The notes: generated from the letters alone by a model not told the origin. Counted from the first letter of the stretch, positions 1 through 9,021 are shown. The stretch is DNA of 64,000 nucleotides from Acinetobacter pecorum (GCF_014837015.1 NZ_JACSPT010000001.1:156621-220620), one strand, 5' to 3'. Program-made: numbers and translations.

Positions 1-76
1 TTTAATCCTTTGTTTTAAGAGCGTTATATACACTCTTTTTGATACTGTAGAGATACCAAAAAGAGTGATCGTCTCT

Positions 77-1216
77 ATGTCAAAAATCTTTGTTCTTGCA
101 CCAGATGCCTTTAAAGAAAGTATGAGTGCTCAACAGGCCTGTCAGGCCATGCAGCGGGGTATCCAGAAAGTCATTCCGGATGCCTGGATCATACAGGTAC
201 CGATGGCTGATGGTGGTGAAGGAACTGTCGATGCGCTAATTTCAAGCCTAAGGGGCCAGCAAATCCCATGCGAAGTGACCGGGCCACTGTCTGAACAACG
301 TATCCATACCTATTGGGGGTTAATGGATGCAGGTCAAACCGCCGTGATTGAAATGGCCAAGGCCAATGGCATTCATTTATTACCACCTTCACAGCGTAAT
401 CCGATGCTCACGTCAACCTATGGCACAGGAGAGATGATTAAACAGGCATTGGAGCGGGGAGTGAAAAAAATCATCATTGGACTGGGTGGCAGTATTACCA
501 ATGATGCGGGTGCAGGGATGGCTCAGGCACTGGGTGTGCGGTTTTTAAATTATGTAGGTGAGTCAATTCAGGTCTGTGGTGGAAACTTAGATCTGGTCAA
601 ATCAATGGATTTATCTGGACTGGATCCACGTTTAGCAGATACTGAAATAATCATTGCATCAGATGTCAATAATCAACTGTGTGGACCACATGGTGCATCA
701 ATAATCTTTGGACCGCAGAAAGGTGCAACGCCGGAAATGGTCAAGCAGCTGGATCAAAACCTCGGTCATTTTGCCGATGTAGCCGCTGGGCAGATTGGCC
801 CTGATCATCGTCATGTTGCAGGTACGGGTGCAGCCGGTGGACTGGGTTTTGGTTTAATGGTATTCACCGCTGCCTCTATTCGTTCCGGGGTGGAACTGAT
901 GATTGATCAGGTTCAACTGAGCGAGAAAATTGCTCAGGCAGATTATGTCCTGACCGGTGAAGGTAAAATTGATAGTCAAACATCTTTGGGCAAAACCCCT
1001 TTTGGGGTGGCACAGCTCGCCAGGCAATTTAATAAACCGGTAATTGCTTTTGCGGGTCTAGTCGGTGAAGGAATTGAGAATCTGTTTGAGTCAGGATTTA
1101 GCCAGATTATTGGTATTAATCCACCAGATTGTCCTTTAGAAGAAGCCTTAAAAAATGCAGAAATGAACTTGGAGAAAGCTGTCGCTGAGATAGTCAAAAA
1201 TCTTTTGATAGAGTGA
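77..1216 (+). CDS. glxK: Glycerate kinase
   Basis: ATP-dependent kinase of the GlxK/GarK family, phosphorylating D-glycerate to a phosphoglycerate that enters lower glycolysis; cytoplasmic. The 379-residue length is normal for the family. Visible motifs are the N-terminal APDAFKES segment, MADGGEGT near residue 50, and the glycine-rich GLGGSITNDAGAGM near residue 140. An in-frame GTG at 65 would add four residues, but the ATG at 77 gives the usual MSKIFVLAPD start. No operon partner: the next gene starts about 150 bp downstream. A short perfect hairpin (GAGTGAAA/TTTCACTC, 1211-1229) overlaps the stop codon but lacks a U-tract. The family is clear; which phosphoglycerate isomer is made (2- or 3-) is not decidable here. 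Confidence 0.93.
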   Translation: MSKIFVLAPDAFKESMSAQQACQAMQRGIQKVIPDAWIIQVPMADGGEGTVDALISSLRGQQIPCEVTGPLSEQRIHTYWGLMDAGQTAVIEMAKANGIHLLPPSQRNPMLTSTYGTGEMIKQALERGVKKIIIGLGGSITNDAGAGMAQALGVRFLNYVGESIQVCGGNLDLVKSMDLSGLDPRLADTEIIIASDVNNQLCGPHGASIIFGPQKGATPEMVKQLDQNLGHFADVAAGQIGPDHRHVAGTGAAGGLGFGLMVFTAASIRSGVELMIDQVQLSEKIAQADYVLTGEGKIDSQTSLGKTPFGVAQLARQFNKPVIAFAGLVGEGIENLFESGFSQIIGINPPDCPLEEALKNAEMNLEKAVAEIVKNLLIE

Positions 1217-1368
1217 AAGTATTTCACTCTCATGCAATCCAGCACGCCCTGTCGTCAGCTAATATCAAATCAAGAAATAAAATTGGCGACAGTTTCAGGT
1301 CAACTGAAAAGCCATAATTCTGGAAGCGATCTGTTAAACTACATACATCCACAAAATGATGAGTGAAA

Positions 1369-3357
1369 ATGAGTTTAGCCACCCTGATTGATGAATTAAA
1401 CCCTCAGCAAAAACAAGCAGCCACCACAGAAGCAAAACACAGTTTGGTGCTGGCCGGGGCAGGTTGTGGCAAAACCAAGACCATCGTGGCACGCGCAGCT
1501 TACTTGATTGAACAGGGCGTGCCTGCCAACCAGATTCAGATTCTGACCTTTACCCGCCGGGCTGCCAGTGAAATTGTGGCGCGTGTCGAACTGGCACTTG
1601 GTGAAGAAGCCAAGGGACTGCGGGCCTCGACCTTTCATACCTTCTGTATGTATCTGCTGCGCCGTATTCCGAAAGCTTTTGGTCTGGAACAGTTTTCGAT
1701 TATTGATCGTGATGATCAGCTGATGATGTTCCGCCTGATTCGCGGCCGTGATGACAAGAAAAACCCCAATCATTTGCCTAAGCCTCAGGAATTATGTGAT
1801 TTATATTCCTTTGCACGGAATACCCGGCAAAAACTCAGTCTGGCATTAGAAAAACAGATGCCGGAATATCTGGCCTTAAAGGACCAGATTGCCGAAATCA
1901 TGAAAGAATATGAAGCACGTAAGCTGGCACGCAGCTTTCTGGATTATGATGACATCCTAGCGGTAGTTGCCACGGCGCTGGCTCAGTCCGAAGGTCTGGT
2001 CGATTATGTGGCTTCAATCTGTCGACATATGCTAGTTGATGAAATGCAGGATACCAATCCATTGCAATGGGCTTTGCTGGAGCCACTCAAAGACCGGATC
2101 AGCCTGTTCTGTGTCGGTGATGATGCGCAATCGATTTATGGCTTTCGTGGTGCAGACTTTGAAAATATTCACCATTTCAAAGAGCGTGTGCCAGATGCGC
2201 AGATTTTTAAATTAGAAAAAAACTACCGCTCGACCCAGGAAATTCTGGATCTGTCCAACTGGCTGCTCGATCAGTCTGAAATCAAATATGACAAACGTCT
2301 GGAAGCGTATCGCGGAGAAGGTGTAAAGCCGCGTATGCATATCTTCCCGAATGAGTTTGATGAAGCCAAATGGATCGCGATTGATATTAAAGAACGTCAT
2401 TATCTGCAAGGCAGTAAGTGGGGCGAGCATATGGTGCTGGTTCGTTCCAGCTTTGCCGCACGGCATATTGAAGCGGCTTGTATCGCGGCCAATGTGCCGT
2501 ATCGCTTTATTGGTGGCATGAAGCTGCTGGAAACGGCGCATGTCAAAGATTTGCTCAGCATGCTGCGGGTGGTCGCCAATCCATTGGATGATATTGCCTG
2601 GATGCGTTTCTTAACCCTGTGGAATGGTGTAGGTGATGTGGGTGCCAGCAAGCTGTCACAGCAGCTATTGGCTGAACTTGAAATGGATCAGATTGCAAAG
2701 AAATTAGAACAGTTTGGCAAGATACCGCGAGAAACCATTCTGATTATGCAGCAGATGAATGTGCTCAAAGGCGAAGTGCAAGCCTGTGTCGGTCTTGCGA
2801 TTCAGGCGATTGAATCTCAACTGGCGGAAAACTATAAAAAGGACTGGTCACGTCGCCAGAGTGATTTTGAACTGGTGAAACAGCTGGCCTCGAAGCATTC
2901 GCAGCTGAGTGAATTTTTAGAGGAATATGTGCTGGATCCGGTGTCAATTTCGGAAATTGAACGCCAGTCGGACCATGATGTGGTGACCTTAATCACCATT
3001 CACTCGGCAAAAGGCACCGAACAAAATGTTTGCTATGTGGCCAATGTCACGCCAGGCAATTACCCGCATGCACGTGCCCAAGGTGATTTTGATGATGTCG
3101 AAGAAGAGCGCCGTGTGCTGTATGTGGCATTGACCCGGGCAAAAAATGAATTGATTCTGACCAAACAGAACCTGAATCATTGGGCGCGGGAAACGGTCGA
3201 TGAGCACGGGCGTAAAGTCGAAAGCTATTTCCTGAATGATCTCACCCGGCAGTTATGCACCACGGAAACCCATTACAAAACCCGGCAGCAAACCGTCAAA
3301 AGTGCCTTGATTGAACGCAAGTCGATTAATTTAGATTTTGGCATTGATCTCGATTAA
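1369..3357 (+). CDS. UvrD/Rep-type superfamily 1A DNA helicase
   Basis: ATP-dependent 3'-5' DNA helicase of the Rep/UvrD/PcrA group. Motifs in order: Q-motif LNPQQKQA at about residue 10, Walker A AGAGCGKTKT at 29-38 (Cys where most members have Ser), motif Ia TFTRRAA, Walker B VDEMQDTNP (Met for the common Phe), GDDAQSIYGFRGAD, motif IV near KNYRST, motif V TIHSAKGTE, and motif VI YVALTRAK. At 662 residues it is close to Rep (about 670) and shorter than typical UvrD. The C-terminus lacks an obvious extra nuclease domain. In-frame GTG at 1363 is an alternative start; ATG 1369 is preferred. The variant Walker residues may mark a specialised paralogue rather than the housekeeping Rep or UvrD. 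Monocistronic as far as can be seen. Confidence 0.9.
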   Translation: MSLATLIDELNPQQKQAATTEAKHSLVLAGAGCGKTKTIVARAAYLIEQGVPANQIQILTFTRRAASEIVARVELALGEEAKGLRASTFHTFCMYLLRRIPKAFGLEQFSIIDRDDQLMMFRLIRGRDDKKNPNHLPKPQELCDLYSFARNTRQKLSLALEKQMPEYLALKDQIAEIMKEYEARKLARSFLDYDDILAVVATALAQSEGLVDYVASICRHMLVDEMQDTNPLQWALLEPLKDRISLFCVGDDAQSIYGFRGADFENIHHFKERVPDAQIFKLEKNYRSTQEILDLSNWLLDQSEIKYDKRLEAYRGEGVKPRMHIFPNEFDEAKWIAIDIKERHYLQGSKWGEHMVLVRSSFAARHIEAACIAANVPYRFIGGMKLLETAHVKDLLSMLRVVANPLDDIAWMRFLTLWNGVGDVGASKLSQQLLAELEMDQIAKKLEQFGKIPRETILIMQQMNVLKGEVQACVGLAIQAIESQLAENYKKDWSRRQSDFELVKQLASKHSQLSEFLEEYVLDPVSISEIERQSDHDVVTLITIHSAKGTEQNVCYVANVTPGNYPHARAQGDFDDVEEERRVLYVALTRAKNELILTKQNLNHWARETVDEHGRKVESYFLNDLTRQLCTTETHYKTRQQTVKSALIERKSINLDFGIDLD

Positions 3358-3440
3358 ACTATAGCAAAGTGGTTTCATACAAAAAGTAGAGTAGGCGCGT
3401 GCTTTTTGATATTTTTTGCCTATCTTCTTAAGGTTAACAG

Positions 3441-3692
3441 ATGAAAATTTTAGTTCGCAATTTAGAACGTACAGTGACAGAAGCTGAATTGCTCAAGTTA
3501 TTTCAAGACTACGGCACCGTAGAAACCTGTACTTTGGTGCTCGATGCAGCAACAGGTAAATCAAAAGGTTTTGCTTTTGTAGAAATGCCGCATGGCCGTG
3601 AAGCAGTGAAAGCCATTAAAGGCCTGAACACTTTGCGCTTGCACGGACATGGGATCCGCGTGAAAGCCGCAGAAGACAAGCCTCAGGCTTAA
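3441..3692 (+). CDS. Small RRM-family RNA-binding protein
   Basis: An 83-residue protein consisting of one RNA recognition motif. RNP2 is visible as KILVRNL at residues 2-8 and RNP1 as KGFAFVEM at about 43-50, with the usual beta-alpha-beta spacing between them. Such single-RRM proteins are found in cyanobacteria and many gamma-proteobacteria and bind single-stranded RNA, sometimes in cold or stress response; the target here is unknown. The start at 3441 follows AAGGTTAACAG, an adequate ribosome-binding site. It is followed immediately by a strong intrinsic terminator, so it is probably its own transcription unit or the last gene after the helicase. Confidence 0.88.
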   Translation: MKILVRNLERTVTEAELLKLFQDYGTVETCTLVLDAATGKSKGFAFVEMPHGREAVKAIKGLNTLRLHGHGIRVKAAEDKPQA

Positions 3693-3695
3693 ACT

Positions 3696-3726
3696 AAAAA
3701 AGGAGCACTTGATAGCTCCTTTTTTA
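3696..3726 (+). terminator. Intrinsic terminator of the RRM gene
   Basis: Stem AGGAGC (3701-3706) pairs with GCTCCT (3715-3720) across an 8-nt loop, flanked by A and T runs and followed by TTTTT. Confidence 0.85.
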
Positions 3727-3883
3727 TGGCTGAAATTTAGTATATTCGTTCCTACTCGGTGAGTTCAATGCTCTGAATTTCAGTACTGGCCTGATTCAGT
3801 CTAAACATCTTTTGATTGCGAAATGCAGGCGAACCTTTTACTTTATAAAAGCCAAAATTTGTTTTAAACCTTAGGAAATCTCG

Positions 3884-4387
3884 ATGACCCGTGTTGCTCG
3901 CTATCATGCGGACCGTACCAATCAAAAACTGTATTTTGCCCGTCTTTCCTGCCAGCAGGCCGAGCAAACCGAACATGTACAACAGGCTCAGGCTCAACGT
4001 GAGGCAACTGTATTTCATTTGCATGGTGCCTTGTTAGCATTTTTACAGGAACTGGTGCGTTATTATCGCCTGAATGATCCTAATCCAACCCTGAAATCAA
4101 TTGAAGAACTGATGGCGGCCAAAGGCCAGATTTCGCCAGAAGTGGCTGTGCTGCAACATTTGTCCAAAAGCGGTTTCATTGCTGAACTGAAGCGCGCCTA
4201 CCGTTTATGCCAATATGCGCCGGAACCAAGTACACCAGAACCTGAAGACGAAACCTCTTCAAATCTCATCATTAAAGTCACACAGTCTCCACAAGCATGG
4301 TTACCTGATACTGCTATATTGAGAGAATGGCATCGTGACCTAACACAATTAATTGATGGGTTTCGTAATGAGATGATTGAATTTTAA
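3884..4387 (+). CDS. DUF6586-like protein of unknown function
   Basis: A 167-residue, mainly alpha-helical soluble protein with no signal peptide or membrane segment. It opens with a helix containing RTNQKLYFARL, and has a LHGALLAFLQELVRYY segment near residue 46. This resembles the uncharacterised DUF6586 family of pseudomonads and relatives; I make that assignment from memory of the N-terminal pattern and have not checked it. A linker rich in Pro and Glu (about residues 113-122) separates the N-terminal bundle from a C-terminal helical tail. Start ATG at 3884 follows AGGAAATCTCG. It lies upstream of another small uncharacterised gene on the same strand. Confidence 0.65.
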   Translation: MTRVARYHADRTNQKLYFARLSCQQAEQTEHVQQAQAQREATVFHLHGALLAFLQELVRYYRLNDPNPTLKSIEELMAAKGQISPEVAVLQHLSKSGFIAELKRAYRLCQYAPEPSTPEPEDETSSNLIIKVTQSPQAWLPDTAILREWHRDLTQLIDGFRNEMIEF

Positions 4388-4501
4388 TCGGATCAGCTGT
4401 GCTTGCTGTACTTGAAATTACAATTTTTAACCCTATATCAATTACTCTAATGATGCAAAGTGCACTCGGCTCTTTGCCACCATGTTGAACATGGAGGATA
4501 T

Positions 4502-4780
4502 ATGTCTATAGAACAGTTGAAAGACTTATTTGGTAATCAAGACGCGATTTTAGAACTCGTTCAACTTGAAGGTGGCGCATTGGCGTTACGCAATGCAGGA
4601 TCACATAAACAGCCTTTGGTGATGATTCAGTTTAATGACGAGGTGAAAGCTCTACTTGGAGAGCAGACTCCCGTTGTTGCACAGCAGATGATTCAGGCGG
4701 CCCTATATGGATTGCTGGAACAGCAGGTTAATGAATGGCAGGCTGAAATCGTGGATGAAGAGCCAAAGTATATGAGTTAA
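4502..4780 (+). CDS. Small conserved hypothetical protein
   Basis: A 92-residue acidic protein that I do not recognise. The ATG at 4502 is preferred over the longer in-frame start at 4460 because GGAGG lies 5-9 bases upstream of it and the intervening codons do not look protein-like. The chain has no signal peptide or transmembrane segment. It reads as a mixed alpha/beta fold: an amphipathic N-terminal helix (IEQLKDLFG), two short hydrophobic strands (ALALRN and LVMIQF), then a long helix from about residue 55 to 82. A strong terminator follows directly. Function unknown. Confidence 0.7.
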   Translation: MSIEQLKDLFGNQDAILELVQLEGGALALRNAGSHKQPLVMIQFNDEVKALLGEQTPVVAQQMIQAALYGLLEQQVNEWQAEIVDEEPKYMS

Positions 4781-4797
4781 TCGTTGAAACCTAGAGT

Positions 4798-4825
4798 AAA
4801 AAGCACACAATCCGTGTGCTTTTTT
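4798..4825 (+). terminator. Intrinsic terminator
   Basis: AGCACAC (4802-4808) pairs with GTGTGCT (4814-4820) around an AATCC loop and is followed by TTTTT. Confidence 0.88.
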
Positions 4826-4884
4826 GGTTTTATAGGATATGGGGGATACAGATTGGCAAGTATAAGAAAGACCTTTATTTAAAT

Positions 4885-4998
4885 ATGAAGATGAAAAAAT
4901 CAGTATTTAAAGATTTAGGGCGTGAGCAAGCTAAAAACATTGGACTGATAAAATCTTTGGCTCATGGATATATGCATGCTCATAAAAAAGTTGCCTGA
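4885..4998 (+). CDS. Possible 37-residue small ORF
   Basis: Short basic ORF beginning MKMKKSVFKDLG and ending HAHKKVA. An upstream in-frame start at 4816 would overlap the preceding terminator. The last codons form the left arm of the 42-nt palindrome at 4978-5019, so the gene would end inside its own terminator. No convincing Shine-Dalgarno is present; AAGAAAGACC is too far upstream. It may be a chance ORF in the spacer between convergent genes. Confidence 0.25.
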   Translation: MKMKKSVFKDLGREQAKNIGLIKSLAHGYMHAHKKVA

Positions 4999-5019
4999 TC
5001 TGGCAACTTTTTTATGAGC
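4978..5019. terminator. Bidirectional terminator, 18-bp perfect palindrome
   Basis: Two perfectly complementary 18-base arms (4978-4995 and 5002-5019) flank a TGATCT loop. The internal A6/T6 runs give a U-tract in both directions, serving the ybaL-type gene on the minus strand and any plus-strand transcript. Confidence 0.88.
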
Positions 5020-5038
5020 ATTTATTCAAAGAAAAACT

Positions 5039-6754
5039 TTAATGAGATGGGGTATGCTGATGTGCGATCTCAATCTGGTTCAAAATATGATTACTCATAT
5101 TTTTTGCCATTTCTTCTTTGGCATAATACACCGCACCAATATTATCACGACGGATCGCTTCAGCTTCTTCCTTGCTTTCTGCACAGACCAATACCTGAAT
5201 TTTCGGATTCAAGGTCTTGGCAATGTCTACAATTTTATGAATATCAATGATATCCATAGGGGAAATGACCAGTAAGCGCGCATGCTGAATATGCGCCTGA
5301 ATCAGTACTCCTGCTTCAGTGGCAACACCGGAAACAGCCGCAATACCTTTTTCACGCAGGTTTTCTACGATGTCACGGTTTTCTTCGGCAATCACCACCT
5401 TGATGTTCTCTTCCATCAATGACCGGGTAATACGCCGCCCAACCTCACCATGGCCAATAATCACCACCTGATCGCGCAAATAATCTTGTGAAACTTCATC
5501 GGGTAACATCGCCAGCGGGTCACCACTGCGTTCCAGTAAGCGGGCCAAAGTTGAGCGCTCCCGGATCCATTTTTGTACGGGTTCAATCGCAGAAAAAACG
5601 AAAGAGTTGAGGGTGATTGAAATCAAGGCACCTGCCAGAATCAGGTTTTGTCCCTCTAACGATAGCAGGTTAAGGGATACACCGAGTGCAGCCAGAATAA
5701 AGGAGAACTCACCAATCTGTGCCAGCGAAGCGCCGACGGTCAAGGCTGTATTGATCGGATAACGAAAGAACAGTACCAGTGCCATGGCTGCAATGGTCTT
5801 ACCAATCATGATAATGCCCACTACTGCCAGTACATGTAAGGGCTGTTCCAGCAGGATACGCGGATCAAACAGCATGCCGACAGAGACAAAGAATAAAATC
5901 GAGAAAATTTCACGCAGTGGCAAAGTTTCCTCTTCGGCGCGATGACTGAAATCAGACTCTTTTACCACCATACCGGCAAAAAACGCACCCAGAGCCATAG
6001 AAACGCCAAAAATCTTGTAAGCGCCGAAGGCGATAGAAACAGCAGCAGCCACCACGGTTAAGGTGAACAGCTCACGTGAACCAAGACGTGCCACTACCTG
6101 TATGATCATTGGAATCAAGCGCTTACCAATAATCAGCATGAAGGCAATAAAGCCTGCGACTTTAAGTAGGGTAATGCCTAAGGTGAGCCAGATATTTTCA
6201 TCGCTTGCACCTTCCAGGGCCTGACCACCGAGTAGCACTGCAGTCGCAGGTAACAAGACCAGCGCCAATACCATCACCAGATCTTCGACCAGTAACCAGC
6301 CAACTGCAATTCGGCCATTGATCGAATCCAGCAGGCCACGATCTCCGAGCGCTTTGAGTAGAACCACGGTACTGGCACAGGACAGGCTTAAGCCAAAGAC
6401 CAGTGCTGAGCCAAAGTTCCAGCCCCACAGCATTGAGACACCTACCCCGAGTAGGGTAGCGACAGCAATCTGTAAAATTGCACCAGGCAGGGCAATCCGG
6501 CGTACCTGCATCAGATCGTTCAGAGAGAAATGCATCCCGACACCAAACATCAGGAACATGACGCCTAGTTCTGCCAACTGGTTGGCCAGATGAATATCAC
6601 CGACCACACCCGGCGTATGAGGACTAATCAGCACACCGGCAATCAAATAGCCGATCAAAGGGGGAAGACGCAGTCGTGCTGCGAGATAGCCAAAGACTAA
6701 AGCTAAGCCAAAACCAACAGCGAGTAATATAATGAGCTCTACATCATGTGGCAC
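5039..6754 (-). CDS. ybaL: YbaL/KefB-type monovalent cation:proton antiporter with RCK domain
   Basis: CPA2-family inner-membrane K+(Na+)/H+ antiporter of 571 residues. The N-terminal two thirds carry about 12 transmembrane segments, including GYLIAGVLISPHTPG near residue 35 and the CPA2 core motif GVSMALGAFFAGMVVKES near 250. From about residue 425 there is a cytoplasmic RCK/TrkA-N nucleotide-binding domain with the Rossmann motif VVIIGHGEVGRRI, expected to gate transport by NAD(H) or a related ligand. The length matches YbaL. It stands alone, with the ribosomal genes rpmG/rpmB upstream on the same strand behind their own terminator. The transported ion is inferred from family only. Confidence 0.9.
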   Translation of the reverse strand: MPHDVELIILLAVGFGLALVFGYLAARLRLPPLIGYLIAGVLISPHTPGVVGDIHLANQLAELGVMFLMFGVGMHFSLNDLMQVRRIALPGAILQIAVATLLGVGVSMLWGWNFGSALVFGLSLSCASTVVLLKALGDRGLLDSINGRIAVGWLLVEDLVMVLALVLLPATAVLLGGQALEGASDENIWLTLGITLLKVAGFIAFMLIIGKRLIPMIIQVVARLGSRELFTLTVVAAAVSIAFGAYKIFGVSMALGAFFAGMVVKESDFSHRAEEETLPLREIFSILFFVSVGMLFDPRILLEQPLHVLAVVGIIMIGKTIAAMALVLFFRYPINTALTVGASLAQIGEFSFILAALGVSLNLLSLEGQNLILAGALISITLNSFVFSAIEPVQKWIRERSTLARLLERSGDPLAMLPDEVSQDYLRDQVVIIGHGEVGRRITRSLMEENIKVVIAEENRDIVENLREKGIAAVSGVATEAGVLIQAHIQHARLLVISPMDIIDIHKIVDIAKTLNPKIQVLVCAESKEEAEAIRRDNIGAVYYAKEEMAKNMSNHILNQIEIAHQHTPSH

Positions 6755-6845
6755 TAAATACTCCTTTAGTTAGGTTTATTGGGAAATAAGCACAAAAAAT
6801 GCCAAAACATTCAGAAAGTTTATCAAGCCGGATAAAAAAAGTGCA

Positions 6846-6876
6846 AAAAAAACGACCTGAAAAGGCCGCTTTTTTA
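6846..6876 (-). terminator. Terminator of rpmB-rpmG
   Basis: On the minus strand GCGGCC pairs with GGTCGT (two G-U pairs) around TTTTCA and is followed by eight T, just downstream of rpmG. Confidence 0.75.
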
Positions 6877-6888
6877 AAGAAACTAAAA

Positions 6889-7044
6889 TTATTTGATTTT
6901 AGCTTCTTTGAAGATTACGTGTTGACGGATTTTTGGATCAAATTTTTTGATTTCCATTTTTTCCGGCATAGTACGTTTGTTCTTAGTCGTGGTATAGAAA
7001 TAACCTGTACCAGCTGAAGAAACTAAGCGAATTTTATCACGCAT
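6889..7044 (-). CDS. rpmG: 50S ribosomal protein L33
   Basis: A 51-residue basic protein with the canonical L33 pattern: [19 protein letters not shown] at the N-terminus and an [12 protein letters not shown] tail. It is the non-zinc-binding form, with no CXXC pairs, as usual in gamma-proteobacteria. It sits 12 bp downstream of rpmB on the same strand, the conserved rpmBG operon. An AAGGAG-type ribosome-binding site lies just upstream of the ATG at 7044. Component of the large ribosomal subunit near the E site. Confidence 0.97.
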
Positions 7045-7056
7045 GGTTCAGACTCC

Positions 7057-7293
7057 TTAGATCTTTTGACCTTGAGCACGCAGGTCAGCAACAACCTTTT
7101 CAATGCCCAATTTGTCGATAATACGCATACCTTTAGTGGTTAAACGAAGACGTACAAAACGTTTTTCGCTTTCTAACCAGAAACGGTGGTGGTGCAGGTT
7201 CGGCTCGAACCGGCGCTTAGTTTTGTTGTTGGCGTGTGAGACGTTGTTACCAACGACTGGACGCTTGCCGGTAACTTGGCAAACCTTAGACAT
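7057..7293 (-). CDS. rpmB: 50S ribosomal protein L28
   Basis: A 78-residue basic ribosomal protein with the L28 signature: [29 protein letters not shown], then PNLHHHRFW and a C-terminal [13 protein letters not shown] segment. First gene of the rpmB-rpmG operon. The 165-bp gap upstream, before the aldehyde dehydrogenase gene, must hold its promoter. It is the zinc-independent form. Confidence 0.97.
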
Positions 7294-7458
7294 GGTGTAA
7301 CTCCATTGATTTAGCCAACAGCAAATCTGTATGGCCAGTCAAAAATAAACGGATTGAAATCATTCAAGGGGCGTTTTATATCAAAAATGCGCTTAAAAGA
7401 CAAGCGATTTCCGTCAAAACGCGGCACGAACTATATCGATAGCTCATGCCTTGATCAT

Positions 7459-8907
7459 TTAGCGGAGAAGGGTCTTCGAAATCAGCTTGTGAATCGGTTT
7501 ATTGAACGGCGGCAGAATGTATTTCAAGCTATACAGCTTTGGATTCGACATTACTGAGCGTTCATGCGACAAACTGAAGAAGCCCTCTGGACCGTGGTAT
7601 TTACCCATACCTGATGCACCGACACCCCCAAATGGTAAGTCGTCCTGTGCAACATGGGTCAGTACCGTATTTTGCCCAAAATGCCCTGAATGGGTACGCT
7701 GTGCGACATAATCAGCACGCGCCTGATCAAAGTCGAAGTAGTATAAAGCAAGTGGACGCGGACGGCTATTAATAAAGTCGATGACATCATCAATTTGATC
7801 ATATTCCATGATTGGAAGCAGTGGGCCAAAGATTTCATGCTGCATGATCTGCATCATTGGAGTGACATTGGTCACGATGGTCGGTGCAATCTTGCGCAGA
7901 TCAGCCGAATTTTCACTGCGCGGATTAATTTCAATGATTTGCGCACCCTGCTCGCGTGCATCATCCAGATAACCTTGCAGACGGTTATATTGTTTGTCAT
8001 TGATAATCGAAGTGTAATCCTGGTTATGGGTGATATCCGGATACATGCTTTCTACGCAAGCCTTAAAATGATCAATAAATTCAGCCGTCTTGCCACGTGG
8101 CAGGAACATATAGTCGGGTGCCACACAGGTCTGGCCCGCATTCCAGAGCTTGCCAACGGCGACACGCTGAGCCACATCACGCAGATCAATGGATGGATGC
8201 ACCAGTACCGGTGATTTACCGCCGAGTTCCAGAATCACTGGCACCAGATTTTCGGCAGCCGCCGCCATCACGGTTTTACCGACTGCCGTCGAGCCGGTGA
8301 AAATTAACTTATCGAACGGCAAACGGCAGAATGCATCCGAGATGACACCGCCACCATTCACCACCGCGACCAATTCTTTCGGGAAGGCTTCGGCCAGGGC
8401 TTTTTCCAGCACTGCACCAAAGGCAGCCGATGCACTGGAAATCTTGATCATGGCATGGTTGCCTGCAGCCAGAGCGCAGATCAGCGGACCGATAGACAGC
8501 AGCAGCGGATAATTCCACGGTGCAATAATTCCGACTACGCCCAAAGGCTGATATTGTACCCAGGCTTTGGCTGGCTGGTGAATAATGCCGACATGACGCT
8601 TGGAGGGTTTCATCCAGCGGGTCAGGTTTTTACTGTAATATTTGACATGTTCCAGACAGGTGAGCAGTTCACCAATTTTGGTTTCCCCGATCGAACGGTT
8701 ACCATAGTCCTGATTAATTGCTTCAGCAAATTGATCTTGATACTTAACTAAGATACGCTTAAGCCGAGCTAAACGATCGATACGTTCCTTTGCAGTTGGC
8801 AGAGGGTAGTGTAAGTAAGCGTGTTTTTGTTGTGCCAAGACTTCATTGAGGTACTGGCTATCAAAGAAATGTGGTGTCATTGATGTTGTTTTTGTGTGAC
8901 TGTTCAT
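7459..8907 (-). CDS. calB: Coniferyl aldehyde dehydrogenase-type NAD(P)+-dependent aldehyde dehydrogenase
   Basis: Class 3-like aldehyde dehydrogenase of 482 residues that oxidises an aldehyde to the carboxylic acid with NAD(P)+. Visible motifs: PWNYPLLLSIGPL near residue 130, cofactor loop FTGSTAVGK near 210, catalytic Glu in LELGGKSP near 235, and nucleophile Cys in NAGQTCVAPDY near 270. A C-terminal hydrophobic/basic tail resembles that of membrane-associated fatty aldehyde dehydrogenases. Best family match is coniferyl aldehyde dehydrogenase, but a long-chain aldehyde is equally possible. It is transcribed divergently from a TetR gene with a palindrome between them, so local repression is likely. 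Confidence 0.85.
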   Translation of the reverse strand: MNSHTKTTSMTPHFFDSQYLNEVLAQQKHAYLHYPLPTAKERIDRLARLKRILVKYQDQFAEAINQDYGNRSIGETKIGELLTCLEHVKYYSKNLTRWMKPSKRHVGIIHQPAKAWVQYQPLGVVGIIAPWNYPLLLSIGPLICALAAGNHAMIKISSASAAFGAVLEKALAEAFPKELVAVVNGGGVISDAFCRLPFDKLIFTGSTAVGKTVMAAAAENLVPVILELGGKSPVLVHPSIDLRDVAQRVAVGKLWNAGQTCVAPDYMFLPRGKTAEFIDHFKACVESMYPDITHNQDYTSIINDKQYNRLQGYLDDAREQGAQIIEINPRSENSADLRKIAPTIVTNVTPMMQIMQHEIFGPLLPIMEYDQIDDVIDFINSRPRPLALYYFDFDQARADYVAQRTHSGHFGQNTVLTHVAQDDLPFGGVGASGMGKYHGPEGFFSLSHERSVMSNPKLYSLKYILPPFNKPIHKLISKTLLR

Positions 8908-8944
8908 GCCGCACTACCATATTCAAAAATCGATTAATTAATTT

Positions 8945-8962
8945 TTAGAGCAAATACTCTAA
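8945..8962. promoter_or_regulatory. Candidate TetR operator
   Basis: The 18-bp TTAGAGCAAATACTCTAA has perfect 6-bp arms (TTAGAG/CTCTAA) with a 6-bp spacer that is not self-complementary. It lies 38 bp from the aldehyde dehydrogenase start and 60 bp from the regulator start, a good place for shared control. No experimental support is visible. Confidence 0.5.
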
Positions 8963-9021
8963 TTAGTCAAGTGACTTTGTGTGTTAGCCTGCTAATGCAC
9001 GAACTGAATGGTTATTTTAGG

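Noticed and set aside
1211-1229. Terminator of the glycerate kinase gene
   Set aside because: The GAGTGAAA/TTTCACTC stem is perfect but has no U-tract after it and overlaps the stop codon.
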